Program-made: the position numbers and the translations under genes
Part shown: positions 1-14,944 of the stretch, in pieces
Layout of the letters: each line of letters begins with the position of its first letter
Position numbering within the stretch: the first letter of the stretch is position 1
The notes under the pieces: generated by a model
Seen by the model: the letters and a program-made list of their open reading frames with translations, nothing else
Told to the model about the DNA's origin: nothing
Databases searched by the model: none
Assembly: GCA_043381765.1 (NCBI GenBank)
Contig: JBHJMP010000050.1
Location: forward strand, 1-32,103
Direction of reading: 5' to 3'
DNA: 32,103 nucleotides
Source of the DNA: Collodictyon triciliatum
Lineage: Eukaryota > CRuMs

Positions 1-1
1 G

Positions 2-33
2 GGGTGTGCTCCGTTGTCCGGCGAAGCACACCC
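2..33. repeat. 9-bp inverted repeat (hairpin) at the distal end of the LINE fragment
   Basis: Positions 2-10 (GGGTGTGCT) are the exact reverse complement of 25-33 (AGCACACCC), leaving a 14-nt loop. Read in the LINE orientation (minus strand), this hairpin lies at the far 3' end of the element, after the stop codon and the tRNA-like stretch. A 3' stem-loop could be a recognition structure for reverse transcription, but that is inference. The element may continue beyond the window. Confidence 0.55.
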
Positions 34-111
34 AGTCTGCCCTGGATTGGGTATAACTGAGGGCACAGGAGGAGGGCTCAGGGAATGCGTGATACAGGGC
101 CGGAATCACAC

Positions 112-184
112 ACACCTCGCACCCTGTGGGGTTCGAACCACGTTCGCGCAGGTCAGACGCTGTCCCATGCCAGCTGGACCACAA
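112..184 (-). other. tRNA-like sequence with Pol III box A and box B
   Basis: On the minus strand TGGTCCAGCTGG matches box A (TRGYNNARNNG), and about 30 nt later GGTTCGAACCC matches box B (GWTCRANNC). A D-arm can form (GTCC with GGAC). The T-stem lacks one base, the anticodon stem is poor, and the acceptor ends do not pair, so this is not an intact tRNA. It starts directly after the stop codon (188-190) of the LINE-like reading frame. It is either a tRNA-derived 3' tail of the LINE or a decayed tRNA/SINE insertion at that point. Confidence 0.5.
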
Positions 185-185
185 C

Positions 186-535
186 GTCTACCTGTCGAGA
201 AAAGATATTTGTATGATGTCATTCAGCCTGTTATCAGGAATGGGTGGCTGGTTGTTGAATCTTGCTTTGCATGAGTATAGGCGTGCTATCCACATAGTCC
301 ATAGAAAATGGCCTCGCGTCACTGCCCAGAATGTATTTACCTCTGGACACAGCTGTTGCAGAGACCCAAATATCGCCTGGATTGGACAAACAGCTGCAGC
401 CGTCTTGAGTGTCAGTCGAAGAATCTTACCGGCTGTTTCGCGCAGGTTTTGAGCGAAGGGACATTGCAAAAATATGTGGTCGATGGATTCATCACCGTTG
501 CTGCGAAGTGTGTATTGTCAGGAGACTTTGCCAGC
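186..535 (-). mobile_element. Decayed 3' end of a non-LTR retrotransposon (RT C-terminus, zf-RVT-like)
   Basis: The minus-strand frame that ends with TAG at 188-190 contains the signature ESIDHIFLQCPFAQNLRE, the H-x-C half of the zf-RVT zinc-binding domain found after reverse transcriptase in many LINE ORFs. It is followed by a Trp-rich stretch (FLWTMWIARL) that also fits this C-terminal region. The first pair of zinc ligands expected just upstream is missing and there is an in-frame TGA near 522, so the copy is degenerate. No reverse transcriptase core is visible. The stretch is more GC-rich than the DNA to its right, consistent with an inserted element. Its 5' boundary is not clear. Confidence 0.6.
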
Positions 536-560
536 TTTTGTCGCGCGTGTGCCTATCCAT

Positions 561-3095
561 AGCTCCCTATTAATGAGATGACATAAAGCAGCCAAAAACA
601 CTACCAAAACAAAATAAACGCAAACCAGAACATAAAAAATGTAAAAAAAGCAAATGATTCACTCTGTATGATATCGACCAAATAATATTTTGTGTTCTCT
701 TATGACTGTGGCATGTGAAAAAAGAGTGAACGAGTATGGGTCGTATGTTATGCCATCTCGCCTAGTAGTGTATATATCCAAAACAACAATTTGTCTTTTG
801 GTATGTGTCCAGCGATAGGTAGCATTAAGGGTGTACATTCAGTCGTGTGCTCCATCAAGACGGATTGAACACAGTTCTTTTATATTCATAAGTCTAAAGC
901 TTCTGGAAACACATACCATTTTATTTTTTTACTTTCTACTTTTTTGTATCATAAATCATTGTGTGCAACGCGACTGGGCAAATAACAATAAAGCAAAAAA
1001 AATAAGAATATTTTACTCTGCCTTTGCTTTGACACCCCAAAAAACACGTCTGATATGATTTTCTTCTTCGCTAATCACTTGTATTTCTTTTTTACTTTTG
1101 TCTTTATGTCACAGAGCCCATATTTGTTTGACGCTATAATCCATCCTTTTTTTCCTACCAGTGTATATTAATGCGCGTTTTTCATTCGATTTCTTTTCTG
1201 CTGTGTTATGCCGAGAAAGCAAACCGTGGAAATCGTTTTTAACCTGCGGGCATATAACCTTTCCACAAGCCAGTTTTGAATGATTTTATTATGTTTTTAT
1301 CTTGATTAATACAGATGTTGATATTTATGATGACAAATAGGCTAATAACTAAATATTGTTTTCAATATGTATAGACACAGTCACATGAAAATTTTTAATA
1401 GGCAGCCAACTTATATGACTTTTTGGAGGGTGCTTATTACATGGATAGGTTGGATTCTTCGTATCGAGGATTTTGTAGATGTATTAATGATTTACATTTC
1501 AGATATCCATTCGGACTTGAATACTGTATATAAGCAACATGTTACAATCAACATATCGATATACTTTATCATGAAAAATTAATCAAATATAATTAAAAAT
1601 TAAAAATTCTCGTAATAAACAATTTGAACAGGATATCGCCAATACTGTCAGTAACTCTTTATTATTATAAAATAAAAACATGATTACTTTCACAAGTATG
1701 CATGCGATAAAGAATGCCAACAGTGCAAGACTATCTTACATCTATGAGATATTAGTTGTAAAGTGATGAATCAGGTTATCGAGCAAGATTAATACATTAC
1801 GAACCAAATAAACACAGCATACATTTTTAATATATTCTTACAAAATATTTTTGATTTTATACCATAGCTAATGGATTGTTGGCTTTGTATATGCAATCAC
1901 CGCACGTTGAATAATCAAAATACAGTCCCTACGAGACTGCGATATCGATACTGTTGTTCACTTAAAAATTATTAATAAATCAATACTCCATGATACACGC
2001 TAACTGTAACGTTGACCACGAAGTCCAGACCACGGCGTAAAGGCTTGGCTTTGTAAATTATTATTTTTTCTCTTTTTAAAATTTTGTAACCCTCGATTGT
2101 TTGACCTGACATAGTAATATATTGTTTAATGCATTAAAAAAAAATCATACACAAAATCTATAAGATTATTGTGATACCAGAAAACTGATATAAATCAGCA
2201 AAAGAACGTTGGTAATTATGAGACCCTGGAGAGAAACCAAGCCGACATAAAAACCCGAGAGAGTTGTGTTACTCCCATATGATATTTCTTGGGACGCTAA
2301 TCTTACAAATAAATCGAAGAAATCAAAAGCATATGAAACCCATCTCATAAAGTACAAGCGTATATATCAAAAATGGAAAGATAAAACGTAAGATATAGTT
2401 ATCCAAACAAATAACAACTGTAAACAAAAAAATAAAAAAAATAGAGAATCCACCGAAATATCATCGCTAATGAAATACCTTGCACACGACATAAAACAAT
2501 AGACAAATTACTTCTTAAACATCCAGAATATTTTTCTGGTATAATTGCGAATAATTGTAAGATTGTACCAACCACAACATAACCAAATATAAAGAAAATA
2601 CCTGTTTTTGTTTTACCTTTCAATCCTTGCTCAACCGCACCACTTATTGTTGTTATATATCATAGTCTTTACTTAAATGACACTTGCGTTGAAGAATATA
2701 ATAAACGTCTGACATATACAGGTAATAAAAATCCTTGAAATTGTTTCTAAGTAACTGTTTTGTGAGTACTTTTATCGACCCGACAATTTTACCCACCCTT
2801 CTGTCAGTCTCGAACACAATATGAAACCGCGTTGGAGTTGTACCACGTCTGTTATAATAGTCTATGCGTGAGAACACTTTCTCTCTTTTCTATTTCAACA
2901 CCCATTTGTCTTTTCTTGCATCCCCATTCATCTGTTTCTGTCTATATTTCCTTTCTTCCCCCAAATCAAAACAAAAGAAAAGAAAAACTCCAACTACGCA
3001 AAGTTCAAGTTTTTCACTACCTCGTTCGCATCTCGTTTTTGTCCCAGAGGCGAAGGCAGCACCTCGGCTCTGTTTTCGGTTCGCAAACAGTTGAA
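561..3095. other. AT-rich intergenic region, no supportable gene
   Basis: About 2.5 kb of AT-rich sequence with homopolymer runs. On the minus strand between 2166 and 2877 three short hydrophobic frames occur next to possible splice signals, but I could not join them into a coherent protein. The last ~200 nt before 3096 become CT-rich and then richer in GC, as expected of a promoter or 5' UTR for the gene at 3217. I see nothing else in it. Confidence 0.6.
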
Positions 3096-3161
3096 ATGAA
3101 ACCAAAAAATCCTATAAAAACAAAAGAAAACTTACGTGGACGCAGTATGCCTCAAAAGTAA
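3096..3161 (+). other. Possible upstream ORF in the leader of the carnosine methyltransferase gene
   Basis: An ATG at 3096 opens a 21-codon frame that closes with TAA at 3159-3161, 55 nt before the main start at 3217. It is lysine-rich and resembles no domain. If transcription starts upstream of 3096, a scanning ribosome would meet this ATG first. The transcript start is not known from sequence. Confidence 0.25.
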
Positions 3162-3216
3162 TGATGGTTTCGGTTGCTGGCAGTTTCATTCGGATAGCAC
3201 CTTAGACGTGACTGAC

Positions 3217-6347
<3,131 letters not shown>

Positions 6348-6635
6348 TGACACAGTCCAACTCGAAGATAAACGCCAACTTCATCCATTTGTCATAGCTT
6401 CTTAGAAAAAATATTTATTTTGTGGGAGTTTGTATCTAAACATATTCCCTTGTGCCCCAAACATCTATCGAGGTTCATAGAGTTAATCCATAATTCTGTT
6501 GACGGTCTGTTTTTTTTTTCTTTATCCAAGCAAGTAGAATCTGAAAGCTGAAAGCAATATATAAAATAATGATGATAATAAATCCCTTGACTTGCACACA
6601 GAAGAACTGGTGTGTCGAGGGTTTGCGCTTTTGCC

Positions 6636-6989
6636 TCAGTCGAGCTGGTACTTTGGGCAGGACGAATCCATCTGGCGAAACTTTTGCAGATGTGCGAGGC
6701 CGTTGCGGACTCCGCTGTAGAGTTCTTCAAGGCGCTTAGAGTCTGTCAAGCTTCTGTTTTCCCGGAACTCTGTACTCAAATAAAACAAAAGAAGGAAAGA
6801 AAGAAGGAAAGAAGGAAAGAAAAAAAGTAAGGTCAGCGACACAATATCTCCGTGCAAAGAAAGAAAGCCACTGAGATAACCTGCTTTGACGTCTTCAATC
6901 AGCCCATCCTTCTTGATGGACGGGTATGTCTTGAGCCCCTTCAGCAGGCCACGATACATATGCAAAACTTGCCGAGACGGAAGCGACAT
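6636..6989 (-). CDS. LYR-motif protein, most like ETFRF1/LYRM5, 2 exons, 80 aa
   Basis: Exons 6881-6989 and 6636-6769 join in phase 1 and end with TGA at 6636-6638. LYR proteins are small three-helix proteins of the mitochondrial matrix that bind acyl-ACP and help assemble or regulate respiratory and Fe-S machinery. Seen: helix 1 with VLHMYRGLLKGLKTYP (MYR in place of LYR), then EFRENRSLTDSKRLEELYSG and a final LQKFRQM. LYRM5/ETFRF1 has the same layout, with LYKNLL near the start and LRKYRAM near the end, and a similar length (about 90 aa); ETFRF1 acts on the electron transfer flavoprotein. ISD11 or another LYRM remains possible. The ATG at 6989 directly follows a CAG, so an upstream exon cannot be excluded. 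The intron holds a GAAA/GAAG repeat. The gene sits between two larger convergent genes. Confidence 0.72.
   Translation of the reverse strand: MSLPSRQVLHMYRGLLKGLKTYPSIKKDGLIEDVKAGYLSGFLSLHGDIVSLTLLFFFPSFLLSFLLLFYLSTEFRENRSLTDSKRLEELYSGVRNGLAHLQKFRQMDSSCPKYQLD
6788..6827. repeat. (GAAA/GAAG)n purine repeat in the intron of the LYR gene
   Basis: Purine-rich tract on the plus strand. On the gene strand it is a CTTT pyrimidine tract near the 5' side of the 111-nt intron 6770-6880. Confidence 0.8.
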
Positions 6990-7350
6990 CTGCACAGGAA
7001 GGCTTTCGATCAGACTAAGGTGTCCGCCGAAGTGGAGAGGAGAAAGTGGGTCAGGAATGACAAACCCAGCCAGAAGAACAGAATGGTTTGCAGAAGTGCA
7101 CTGACTTCTTCTTTCTACTGTTTCCTCTCTTTTGCTTTGTTTTGTTTAGTGCGTGAGGCCAAAGCTTCTTCGCAATGATATCCATTATCATTTTTATATA
7201 TTGTGTTTATCGAGGCGGATTCTTGCGTCAGAAAACAAGAGCAAGAAGAGTGAAATGAGTTGAACCCAAAAAAAACTGGCGATAAGAACAAATCATTGAA
7301 CTGAAAGGAAGAAGAGAGCAAAAAGACGGGGAAAGGATAAGCTCCAATCC
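6990..7350. other. Intergenic region between the LYR gene and the BAR-RhoGAP gene
   Basis: Both neighbours are on the minus strand, so these 361 nt must hold the RhoGAP 3' UTR and the LYR promoter and 5' UTR. I see no further coding signal. Plus-strand open frames here are fragmentary. Confidence 0.5.
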
Positions 7351-9476
7351 TCATCGCCCTTTTGCATCTTCGTCGTCTGTTGACACGGCCTCCACGTCAA
7401 ACTCCAATGGCGCATCGGGCAACGTACTCTGAGGATTTGCGCCAGCCTTTGCTGGGACCGGGACTCCACCAGGAAGAAACACACTGGACGTCGGTTTTGA
7501 CAGACTCGCCCAGAATTGCGTTAGGCTTCGAGTCGTTTGTCGTTGTGATGGTTGGTGCGGTGTTGTGCTTGTCTGCGTCACTGTGCTTGCAGGCTGGTTT
7601 GATTTTGTTGGGAGTGGAACGGAAGATGATGGGGGTGATGACGATGAGGAGGTTGGGAGAAGGCTCGTGTCGCTGAGCGTGCGCAGCTTTCGGGTCTCTT
7701 CAGGTGCAGAATATGATTTGGGGACTTGGTCGGCGCCTGGATGGTTGGGTGATGAGTGGGGTGTTTGAGAAGAATTCAGTCCTTTTGTTGGTGATTCTGT
7801 GGCGGTGACAATAGAGCCCTCGTTTCTTACTAAAATGTTTTGAAATATTTCATTTAAAATAAAATAAAATTGGTCAGAGAATCTGAATGAACTTATGATA
7901 GACTCGTACATAGTAATTAATTGAATCGTATGCACTAGCAAAATCACATCCTTTTAAATATCATGTAAATCTACAATATCTTTTTTTTTTTTACGCAAAA
8001 AGAACCCTATTGAAAAAAATGCACAGTTTATCTAATCATATGCGACTACCTGCTACAGCCGCGGAGGCACGATCTGTTTCGGATGGGTCCTGGTTAAACG
8101 TAGAAGATGTATCAAATATGACCTTGATTTATTTATTGAGCCGGTGGTGGACTTTATATGAGCCTTTAAAATACATCGCATCACAAAATACAGCATTTGC
8201 ATACCTGGTATATATCACGACTATTCTCAATAATAAAGGCAAGTATGCTTGCTCGCTTGTTGCTTTCAATCAACATTCGGTCCTATCATACATATGTTAT
8301 TGTAAATTTAATTTGACAAAAAAAAAAGGATGACATACCTCATGGTACGATAAGATGCTGCAATGCATTTGTTTGATGAAATATCATGTGACTTAGGCTA
8401 CATAAATTGGGGTGGAAAAACCTGATTCTCAACAGCTGGTCTTAGAATAACAGGTGCGAAAACCAAAGATATATTATCCGCTGCATAGTGATTGAGTGAC
8501 TTGGTTGTGGTTTTTTTTTTTAAAAAAAAAAAAAAGAATAACGACAGTGATATTTGAATTATCGTGAATAAAGCCTAAGAGAATCCGAAAAGTTGTATAG
8601 ATATCAAATCAGAATCATGATATTTTTTATTTTATTTTTTTTTGCACAAACCATTCATTTTATTTTCGTTTGCGCAGCCATGAACTTTAATAAAAAGACG
8701 AAGTAATTTCTGAAACACCAGTTTGCTGACTTTGGGTAGCAGGCTTAAGTAGAGTCTCAATTTGGTTACTTTTTCCTTCGTAGTCTTCAATTCTGGATAT
8801 TTTATTGTTCCAATCGTAATAAATAGTTGAATTTGAAAAATAAGTTGATATAATTATATATTGATGTAAAAAAATTAAGCAATACTGATAGTTAAATGTC
8901 AATCGTGGAAGAGTGTATGTATACACCATTTGTTATGTATGAAGGCTAATCGATAAATAAACGGACTCACCATCACAGCCAACAATTGAGTCGTAGAGTT
9001 CAAAAGTGAGTATCGGATTGGGCAGTTCTCTGAGATATAGTTTCAAAAGGCCAGCCACGTTATGAGGGTCGGTTTGCTGATCAAATACCAAAGCTGACCC
9101 TTTATAAAGAAAGAGTGGTATAGTGTATTCAAAACGTGTTCTTCTTTGTTTTGGACTGTGCATGCAGTTGATTGGAATATGATACTGACGGATTTTTTTT
9201 ATTTTTTTTTTAGTGATCAACTGCGTTTACGTGGTGTATAATAGGGTAAATATTTTAATATATGATTCAAATCATGAATGTCTTAAATTAACAACCTTCT
9301 CCTTGGTCAAACTTCATTTTCATTTCGTCTATTTCTTTCTGGTTGCCTGATACTCTGAAAAGCCCTTCTGTTTTGGATGCTTAATGCATATAATGCCATT
9401 TTAGATAAACATTTTTTAAAATCCTTGAATTTCAAAGTTGAGAAACTGAGAAAAAAAGAAATTTATTTATAAACAT

Positions 9477-9532
<56 letters not shown>

Positions 9533-11261
9533 ACTGTTCTGATTCAAAAGAAAAAAAAGCTTACTTTTCTTCAGGAATGAGACACATTTTTGAACAACCA
9601 GTGGAACAGGGCATCCAGCGTTGCTTTCTTGGCTCACAACTTCATTCAAAGAGGCGCCAAAAACCCGGCTGATTCGGTTTTCTTCGAGAGTTGTAGTCAT
9701 CAAATAACGATATTTTTGAATCTTCATTGACGGAGTAACGTCCAATTTCTAAATTATGTTACATTGTCAGAGAAAGCATATAAATTCAGCTTTGATGAAT
9801 ACTGAGAAAAATTCAAACCCATATTGTGATTAAAATCTATATAGAAAATTATAAGACTTACGCTTTGAGTGATTTCACTCAATTTTGCGAGTTCTGTTTC
9901 TAATGACTTGAATAAAGCCAATCCTTGCTGAAAATACATTCTATGCAGTGTTGCGATGTGGGCCACATGTTGGGTGAAAGTAACCTGGCCGAGTTGTGAA
10001 GAATATACAAACATAAATATAGACAAACAGATAAGAGATTATTGGCAGTATTTTCTGCTGGAGGCTTTTTCTATTTATCACCTCGACTTTGGGAATCACA
10101 GTGTTTAATATTTCCACAGCATTTTCAGATGAGATTGTTCCATCCATGACGGGTTTCTAGAAGAATTCATAAATCGTCATAGTAAATGTATGTGGTTTGA
10201 TAAAGCGAGTGACTTGAATGAAAGCTTATTCATACTGGTATTATTGAAATCAACTGCAAACGAACCAGTTGATCCTTTAAGTTTGCAGATATTTCTGACA
10301 ATACGGGAATGTCCTCAGTATGAACCGTTCGAGCCTTTGTAGATTTAATATTATATTCGTTAAAATAAAACATGTATACTTTCATTACGTCAAAAAATAG
10401 AAGATGTGGTGGTGTTATCTCGCTATTCATATAATGTAGAAAATACATGATTAAATATCTGAAAATAAATGTTGTGTCTGTAAGAGAAAATTATAACCAA
10501 ATGGTTTATCCAGCATACCAAGTTCTTTTCGTTAGCATCGAGCATCTGAAGAAGCCCTCCAAACTTGCAGAACAGATTTCCTGATTTTGTGATAGTTTAG
10601 ATTTTATGTAAGAATATACGGAAGAAGAAAGAACAAGAATGTTGTATTGTAAAACTGACTCGTGTGGAGCATTAATTTTACATCTTTTATCTTGAACAAA
10701 GGATACATATGGATGATTTTTCCTACTGACCCATCGCTGTGTCTCGTTGAAACATTCCGATTTGGACCAGAGAGTCGCTTAATAATCTGCAGGACTCGTG
10801 AAACTCACCTTTCACAAAAAAAAATATTATTGTCATTATTTTAAGAAATACACAATTTAGCCATAATTGAAATATCGAACATGGTATACTGTCAATCAAA
10901 CCCATACTATGGATTTTGAAAATATCCACGTGTCTAAATTATGTAAGAAAAAAAGGGTACTTGGCTTCGGTTTGTAGTAGTTGCTCGCCTGATTAACGAC
11001 ATCCCCGTGGAGTTTCACAAGATTTCCAGCTGTCTGTGATCATATTTTCGGTATGATTCAGGATGAGTAATGATATTTTTGTGAGGGTTTTTTCTTTATT
11101 GTTTCTACCAATTATGGAGGCTTTGCTCGAAACACTTGCATGAAAACCATCACAAAATTCTTGGCATCACACACGTACAGAACAAAAATCCTTCCCACCT
11201 GCTGAAAGTCAACATATGCCTCGCTTCCGTACGCTTTTTCTCTGCCACTTGTGCGATTCAT
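7351..11261 (-). CDS. BAR-domain Rho GTPase-activating protein, 15 exons, ~586 aa
   Basis: Exons (minus strand): 11199-11261, 10961-11033, 10731-10808, 10519-10580, 10236-10334, 10082-10156, 9862-9984, 9565-9748, 9296-9367, 8971-9099, 8652-8792, 8422-8480, 8057-8122, 7893-7950, 7351-7829. Residues ~1-195 look like a BAR domain (helical; e.g. HIATLHRMYFQQGLALFKSL), which senses or bends membranes. Residues ~219-427 are a RhoGAP domain: RVFGASLNEVV, KGLFRVSGNQKEI (Arg of LFRVSG is the arginine finger), DPHNVAGLLKLYLRELPNPI, KLRLYLSLLPKVSKLVFQKL and ENKMNADNISLVFAPVILRP. The rest is a Ser/Pro/Thr-rich tail ending acidic (VSTDDEDAKGR). The domain order matches RICH/ARHGAP17-type proteins and fungal BAR-RhoGAPs; which Rho GTPase it serves cannot be told. 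The last intron (7830-7892) is 63 nt, stop-free and divisible by three, so its removal is a judgement. Intron 9368-9564 holds a CAT repeat and intron 8481-8651 a T11A14 palindrome. Confidence 0.9.
8511..8535. repeat. T11A14 palindrome in a BAR-RhoGAP intron
   Basis: Eleven T followed by fourteen A, self-complementary about the TA centre. On the gene strand it lies 30 nt before the 3' splice site of the exon at 8422-8480. Confidence 0.95.
9475..9532. repeat. (CAT)n microsatellite, about 18 units, in intron 8 of BAR-RhoGAP
   Basis: Uninterrupted trinucleotide array within intron 9368-9564, between the exon that starts the RhoGAP domain and the exon carrying the arginine finger. The poly-Met open frame it makes is an artefact. 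Confidence 0.95.
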
Positions 11262-12030
11262 CCCTCTTGTTCGATCAATTGTGCCCTCAATGTGTTCTTT
11301 ATATTACTTCTGTAGTTAGAAACCTGGCTTTGAAACAAAAGGCAAACATATCAATGCAAAAAAGAAACAGACAAAAAAAAATAAAAGGACAAAAAAAAAT
11401 AAAGAGACAAAAAAACAGAAACAAAAAACAAGAACAAAAAGAACAAAAAGAACTTGAATCTAAAGCAAATAGACAAAACGGCTTGGTGCTAGGCCTGCTC
11501 TGTTCTGTTGATCACATCACCAAGGAAAGGAGAAAAGAAAGAGGGAAATATCTGGGACACAACCATATGCCCCCACCCGACGACGAGAATAGACTGGGAC
11601 CGAGCAGTGCGTCATATGTCTTGCTCTTGTGTTCTGTAAGTCTGTGTTTTGCTTTGTTTTGCTTTGTTTTGGTTTGCTTTGCTTTGTTTTGTCTTGTTCT
11701 GTTCTTGTTCTGTTCTGTTTTGACAGGTTGCACGCAACAATATATGACGAAGTCAAAATACGCAAATGAAATATGCGTTCATGCATGCCTAATACGGCGA
11801 AGCAACCACAAGTTCTTTTTCCCTTTCGCTCTGGTGCTGTCTTCTCTCTCGTATGTTTCTTTTCATCGCCTTGGGCGGGAGTTTTTAGGGTTTATTCTTT
11901 CTTGTTGGTCGCGTACGTCGTCTGCAGAGAAGTTTTCACGTGCATGGAAAGTGCCTCGGTAGAATAAAAATGACGCAATAGGCACACTGCTTCACGGCAT
12001 ATTTTCTCTCTTTCCCATTGCAACAGAACG
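11262..12030. other. Intergenic region: SRP receptor 3' side and BAR-RhoGAP promoter side
   Basis: Both neighbours are minus-strand, so this 769-nt stretch carries the SRP receptor 3' UTR on the right and the RhoGAP 5' region on the left. 11340-11470 is A-rich with AAAAAAC/AAAAG units. 11640-11715 is a TTTTGCTTTG/TTCTG compound repeat. A long plus-strand frame across it is driven by these repeats and resembles no domain. Confidence 0.55.
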
Positions 12031-14390
12031 TTACTGGAGAAGTGCCTCGACAACAGACTTGACGTTAAGCTTCTTCAGGTCGGTGTATGTCTGCAAATCA
12101 TCAAAATTAGAGTGAGGAATCGGCAAATCAAAAGGATTGGTTGGTATATAGGTGCTTGGACGTCGAAATCCTTACTTGTCCTGTACCAACAAACAAGACG
12201 GGATGTCCAGTGGAATAGACCATGGAAATGGCTGCGCCAACCTGATTTGTCCAAGCATTGTTTGTTTGTTTACTTACATATAAATCGATTATATTCATAG
12301 ACCTCTTCCCTATCTTTTACTGGCTTTGGAAGGATTTGATAATCAAGAAAAAAAAATCAAGAAAATTAAAGGGAGAGTATATACCTTGTCGTCGATTGTA
12401 TCAAACTTTGTGAGAAGAATTCCATCAATCAAGCGAGGGTTTGTCGACACTGGCGAAAAGTCACCCATGGCTTTGTTGAACTTGACCAGCTGATCAACGC
12501 CATCGTTTCCAACCAGAGCCTCACCGACAAACATCACAAGGTCAGGGTTATTTTCATGCACAAGCTGAATAGAAAAAAAAAAGATGAAATAGGAGTCATT
12601 CATATTGTTATAAATTATTTTAGAATAGATTATGAAATGCTCTCACTTTGGCTTAACTTAAATAGTGAAAAATATGCGGTGCAATATCTCAATCAGTAAC
12701 AAAAAAAAAAAAAATTACACAGGATTAATTATTTACTTTCGCCAAAGCCCTCATCAGAGGCTCGTTATCTTGCATGCGACCAGCTGTGTCGATTAAAACT
12801 ACATCTTTTCTATTCGTTCGGGCTACATTTCCAGCAGCATCAAAACAAGAAATTTCATAAAAGGTAACAGAGTCAGCAAGCACTGAGATAGCACATTCGA
12901 ATACAAACACATAGTCCACACCATTAGAACAAAGCATAACACAGGGGAGAATCATGGAAATCATGGAAATCATGGAAATCATATGATATTCTTAAAATGC
13001 ATTAAATGAAAAGAGTAAGACAAAATGTAGTAGAAAAAATTAGAGGCTCTAAACACACCAAAATTGACTGCAGCAGAGGCAACTGCAGAGGGGTCTTTTG
13101 CATATCCCTGCTCGTAGATATCCACGCCGAGACAGCGGGCGTGTGTGCGAAGCTGCTCAACTGCCCCAGAGCGGAATGTGTCGCAAGCAGCAAACATGAC
13201 GGACAACTGCTGGTCCAGCAGCCACTTGCATACTTTCGCCAGGTTGGTCGACTTCCCGACTCCGTTCACACCGCAAAAGACAATCGTGTATGGCCGACCC
13301 TGAGCCTTTGCTTCTTGGACTTGACGCAGGACATCAACAGACTTGTTGGGCGTAAGAATGCGGCTGAGGGACTCAAACATCGCTTGCTTGACGGCATATT
13401 CGACACCTTATTTAAAAAAGTAGATAAAAATAACATAAAAAATAAAAAGTCAGACTAATTCCATCACTATGAGAATAATAAAGTATTTTACAAAACTTTA
13501 CAGATAAATAAAAAAGTATTCATATTGATTTCCAAAGAGAGGAAATGGTCCGTGATGTGTCGTAAATATTACAAATGGATGTACTCGTTATATCGCGATT
13601 CAATTGCCCAAAAGAATCCGGCATAATTACCTGTAAAAGAGGCCAACGTTTTTCCAATCAAGTTGAGCATTACCGATTCACATATTTTCTGCGCAATTTC
13701 TTCGCCTACATTCTTAGAAACTAGATGGTCCTTGAGTTTCTCCAAAGGCACCTCAAGATCGACTCTTTCGAGAGGCTATTATATAGCTTAAAGTTTTCAT
13801 TGCGCCATAGAATGGTTTGGGAAAAGAACACAAAGTATTAAGATACAGGGAAACAATTGCCATACTAGCATGTGGGTTATGTCATTATTTTCTTCGCAAA
13901 GACAAGGAATAGCACCGTTCTACCTTTGTGCCGGTTACCGCCTTAAGCCACGAAAATAGTCTCGTCGACGTACCTATAATGGTGTTTAAAATTTTAGAGA
14001 TGAAAACCAATCGGATATGATTCATTTGACGTCTGAAAAAAATGAATTCTATACATCTAAATACATACCGGTGGGTTTTTCAGGGGTAGAGTTTACTTTG
14101 GTTACTTTATTGAGTTCTTCAGAATAATCAGTTTCGTCGCCGAGGTCAATTTTTCTTGAGACACCCAAATTAGCACGAGAGTCCTCGATCTGTTGAATGT
14201 TGAAAAACAGTGTGAATTTCAAAATGTCGCATTAAATATATAAAGTATGTATTATTGAGATGATTTGTGTTCAATGCCCAAATTGTGACAGTTTTTTTTT
14301 ATGGGCTGATGTATAACGGCGTTTAATTTTGTTTACTTTCTTACCCTATTGTTGAATTCAACTGAAACATCATAAGAACATGCAAAGTCC

Positions 14391-14485
<95 letters not shown>

Positions 14486-14861
14486 AAACAACAACAAAAA
14501 CAACAACAAAAACAACAACAAAAACAAAAACAAAAACAACAAAAATAACAACAACAAAAACAACAAAAACAAAAACAAAAACAAAAACAGAAACAAAAAC
14601 AACAAAAACAAAAACAGAAACAAAAACAACAAAAACAACAAAAACAAAAACAGAAACAAAAACAAAAACAGAAACAAAAATAAAAACAACAAAAACAACA
14701 ACAACAGAGACAAAAGCAGAAACAAAAAAAAAACAAAAAAAAAAAAAACAACAAAAAAAANNNNNNNNNNNNNNNNNNNNNNNNNNNNNNNNNNNNNNNN
14801 NNNNNNNNNNNNNNNNNNNNNNNNNNNNNNNNNNNNNNNNNNNNNNNNNNNNNNNNNNNNC

Positions 14862-14944
<83 letters not shown>

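Noticed and set aside
2166-2877. Three hydrophobic minus-strand open frames next to splice-like signals, resembling fragments of a membrane receptor
   Set aside because: AT-rich DNA yields Phe/Leu/Ile/Tyr-rich frames by chance; I could not join the pieces in phase into one protein and no motif is convincing.
7362-7768. Plus-strand frames antisense to the BAR-RhoGAP tail
   Set aside because: Shadows of the Ser/Pro-rich last exon on the minus strand.
8481-8505. Possible extra coding residues upstream of the RhoGAP exon at 8422-8480
   Set aside because: The acceptor CACTATGCAG joins in phase with the previous exon and aligns to the RhoGAP family (ENKMNADNISLVFAP); the upstream reading does not.
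11216-11962. Long plus-strand open frame (248 codons)
   Set aside because: It overlaps exon 1 of BAR-RhoGAP in antisense and then runs through A-rich and TTTTG-type repeats; composition, not selection, explains it.
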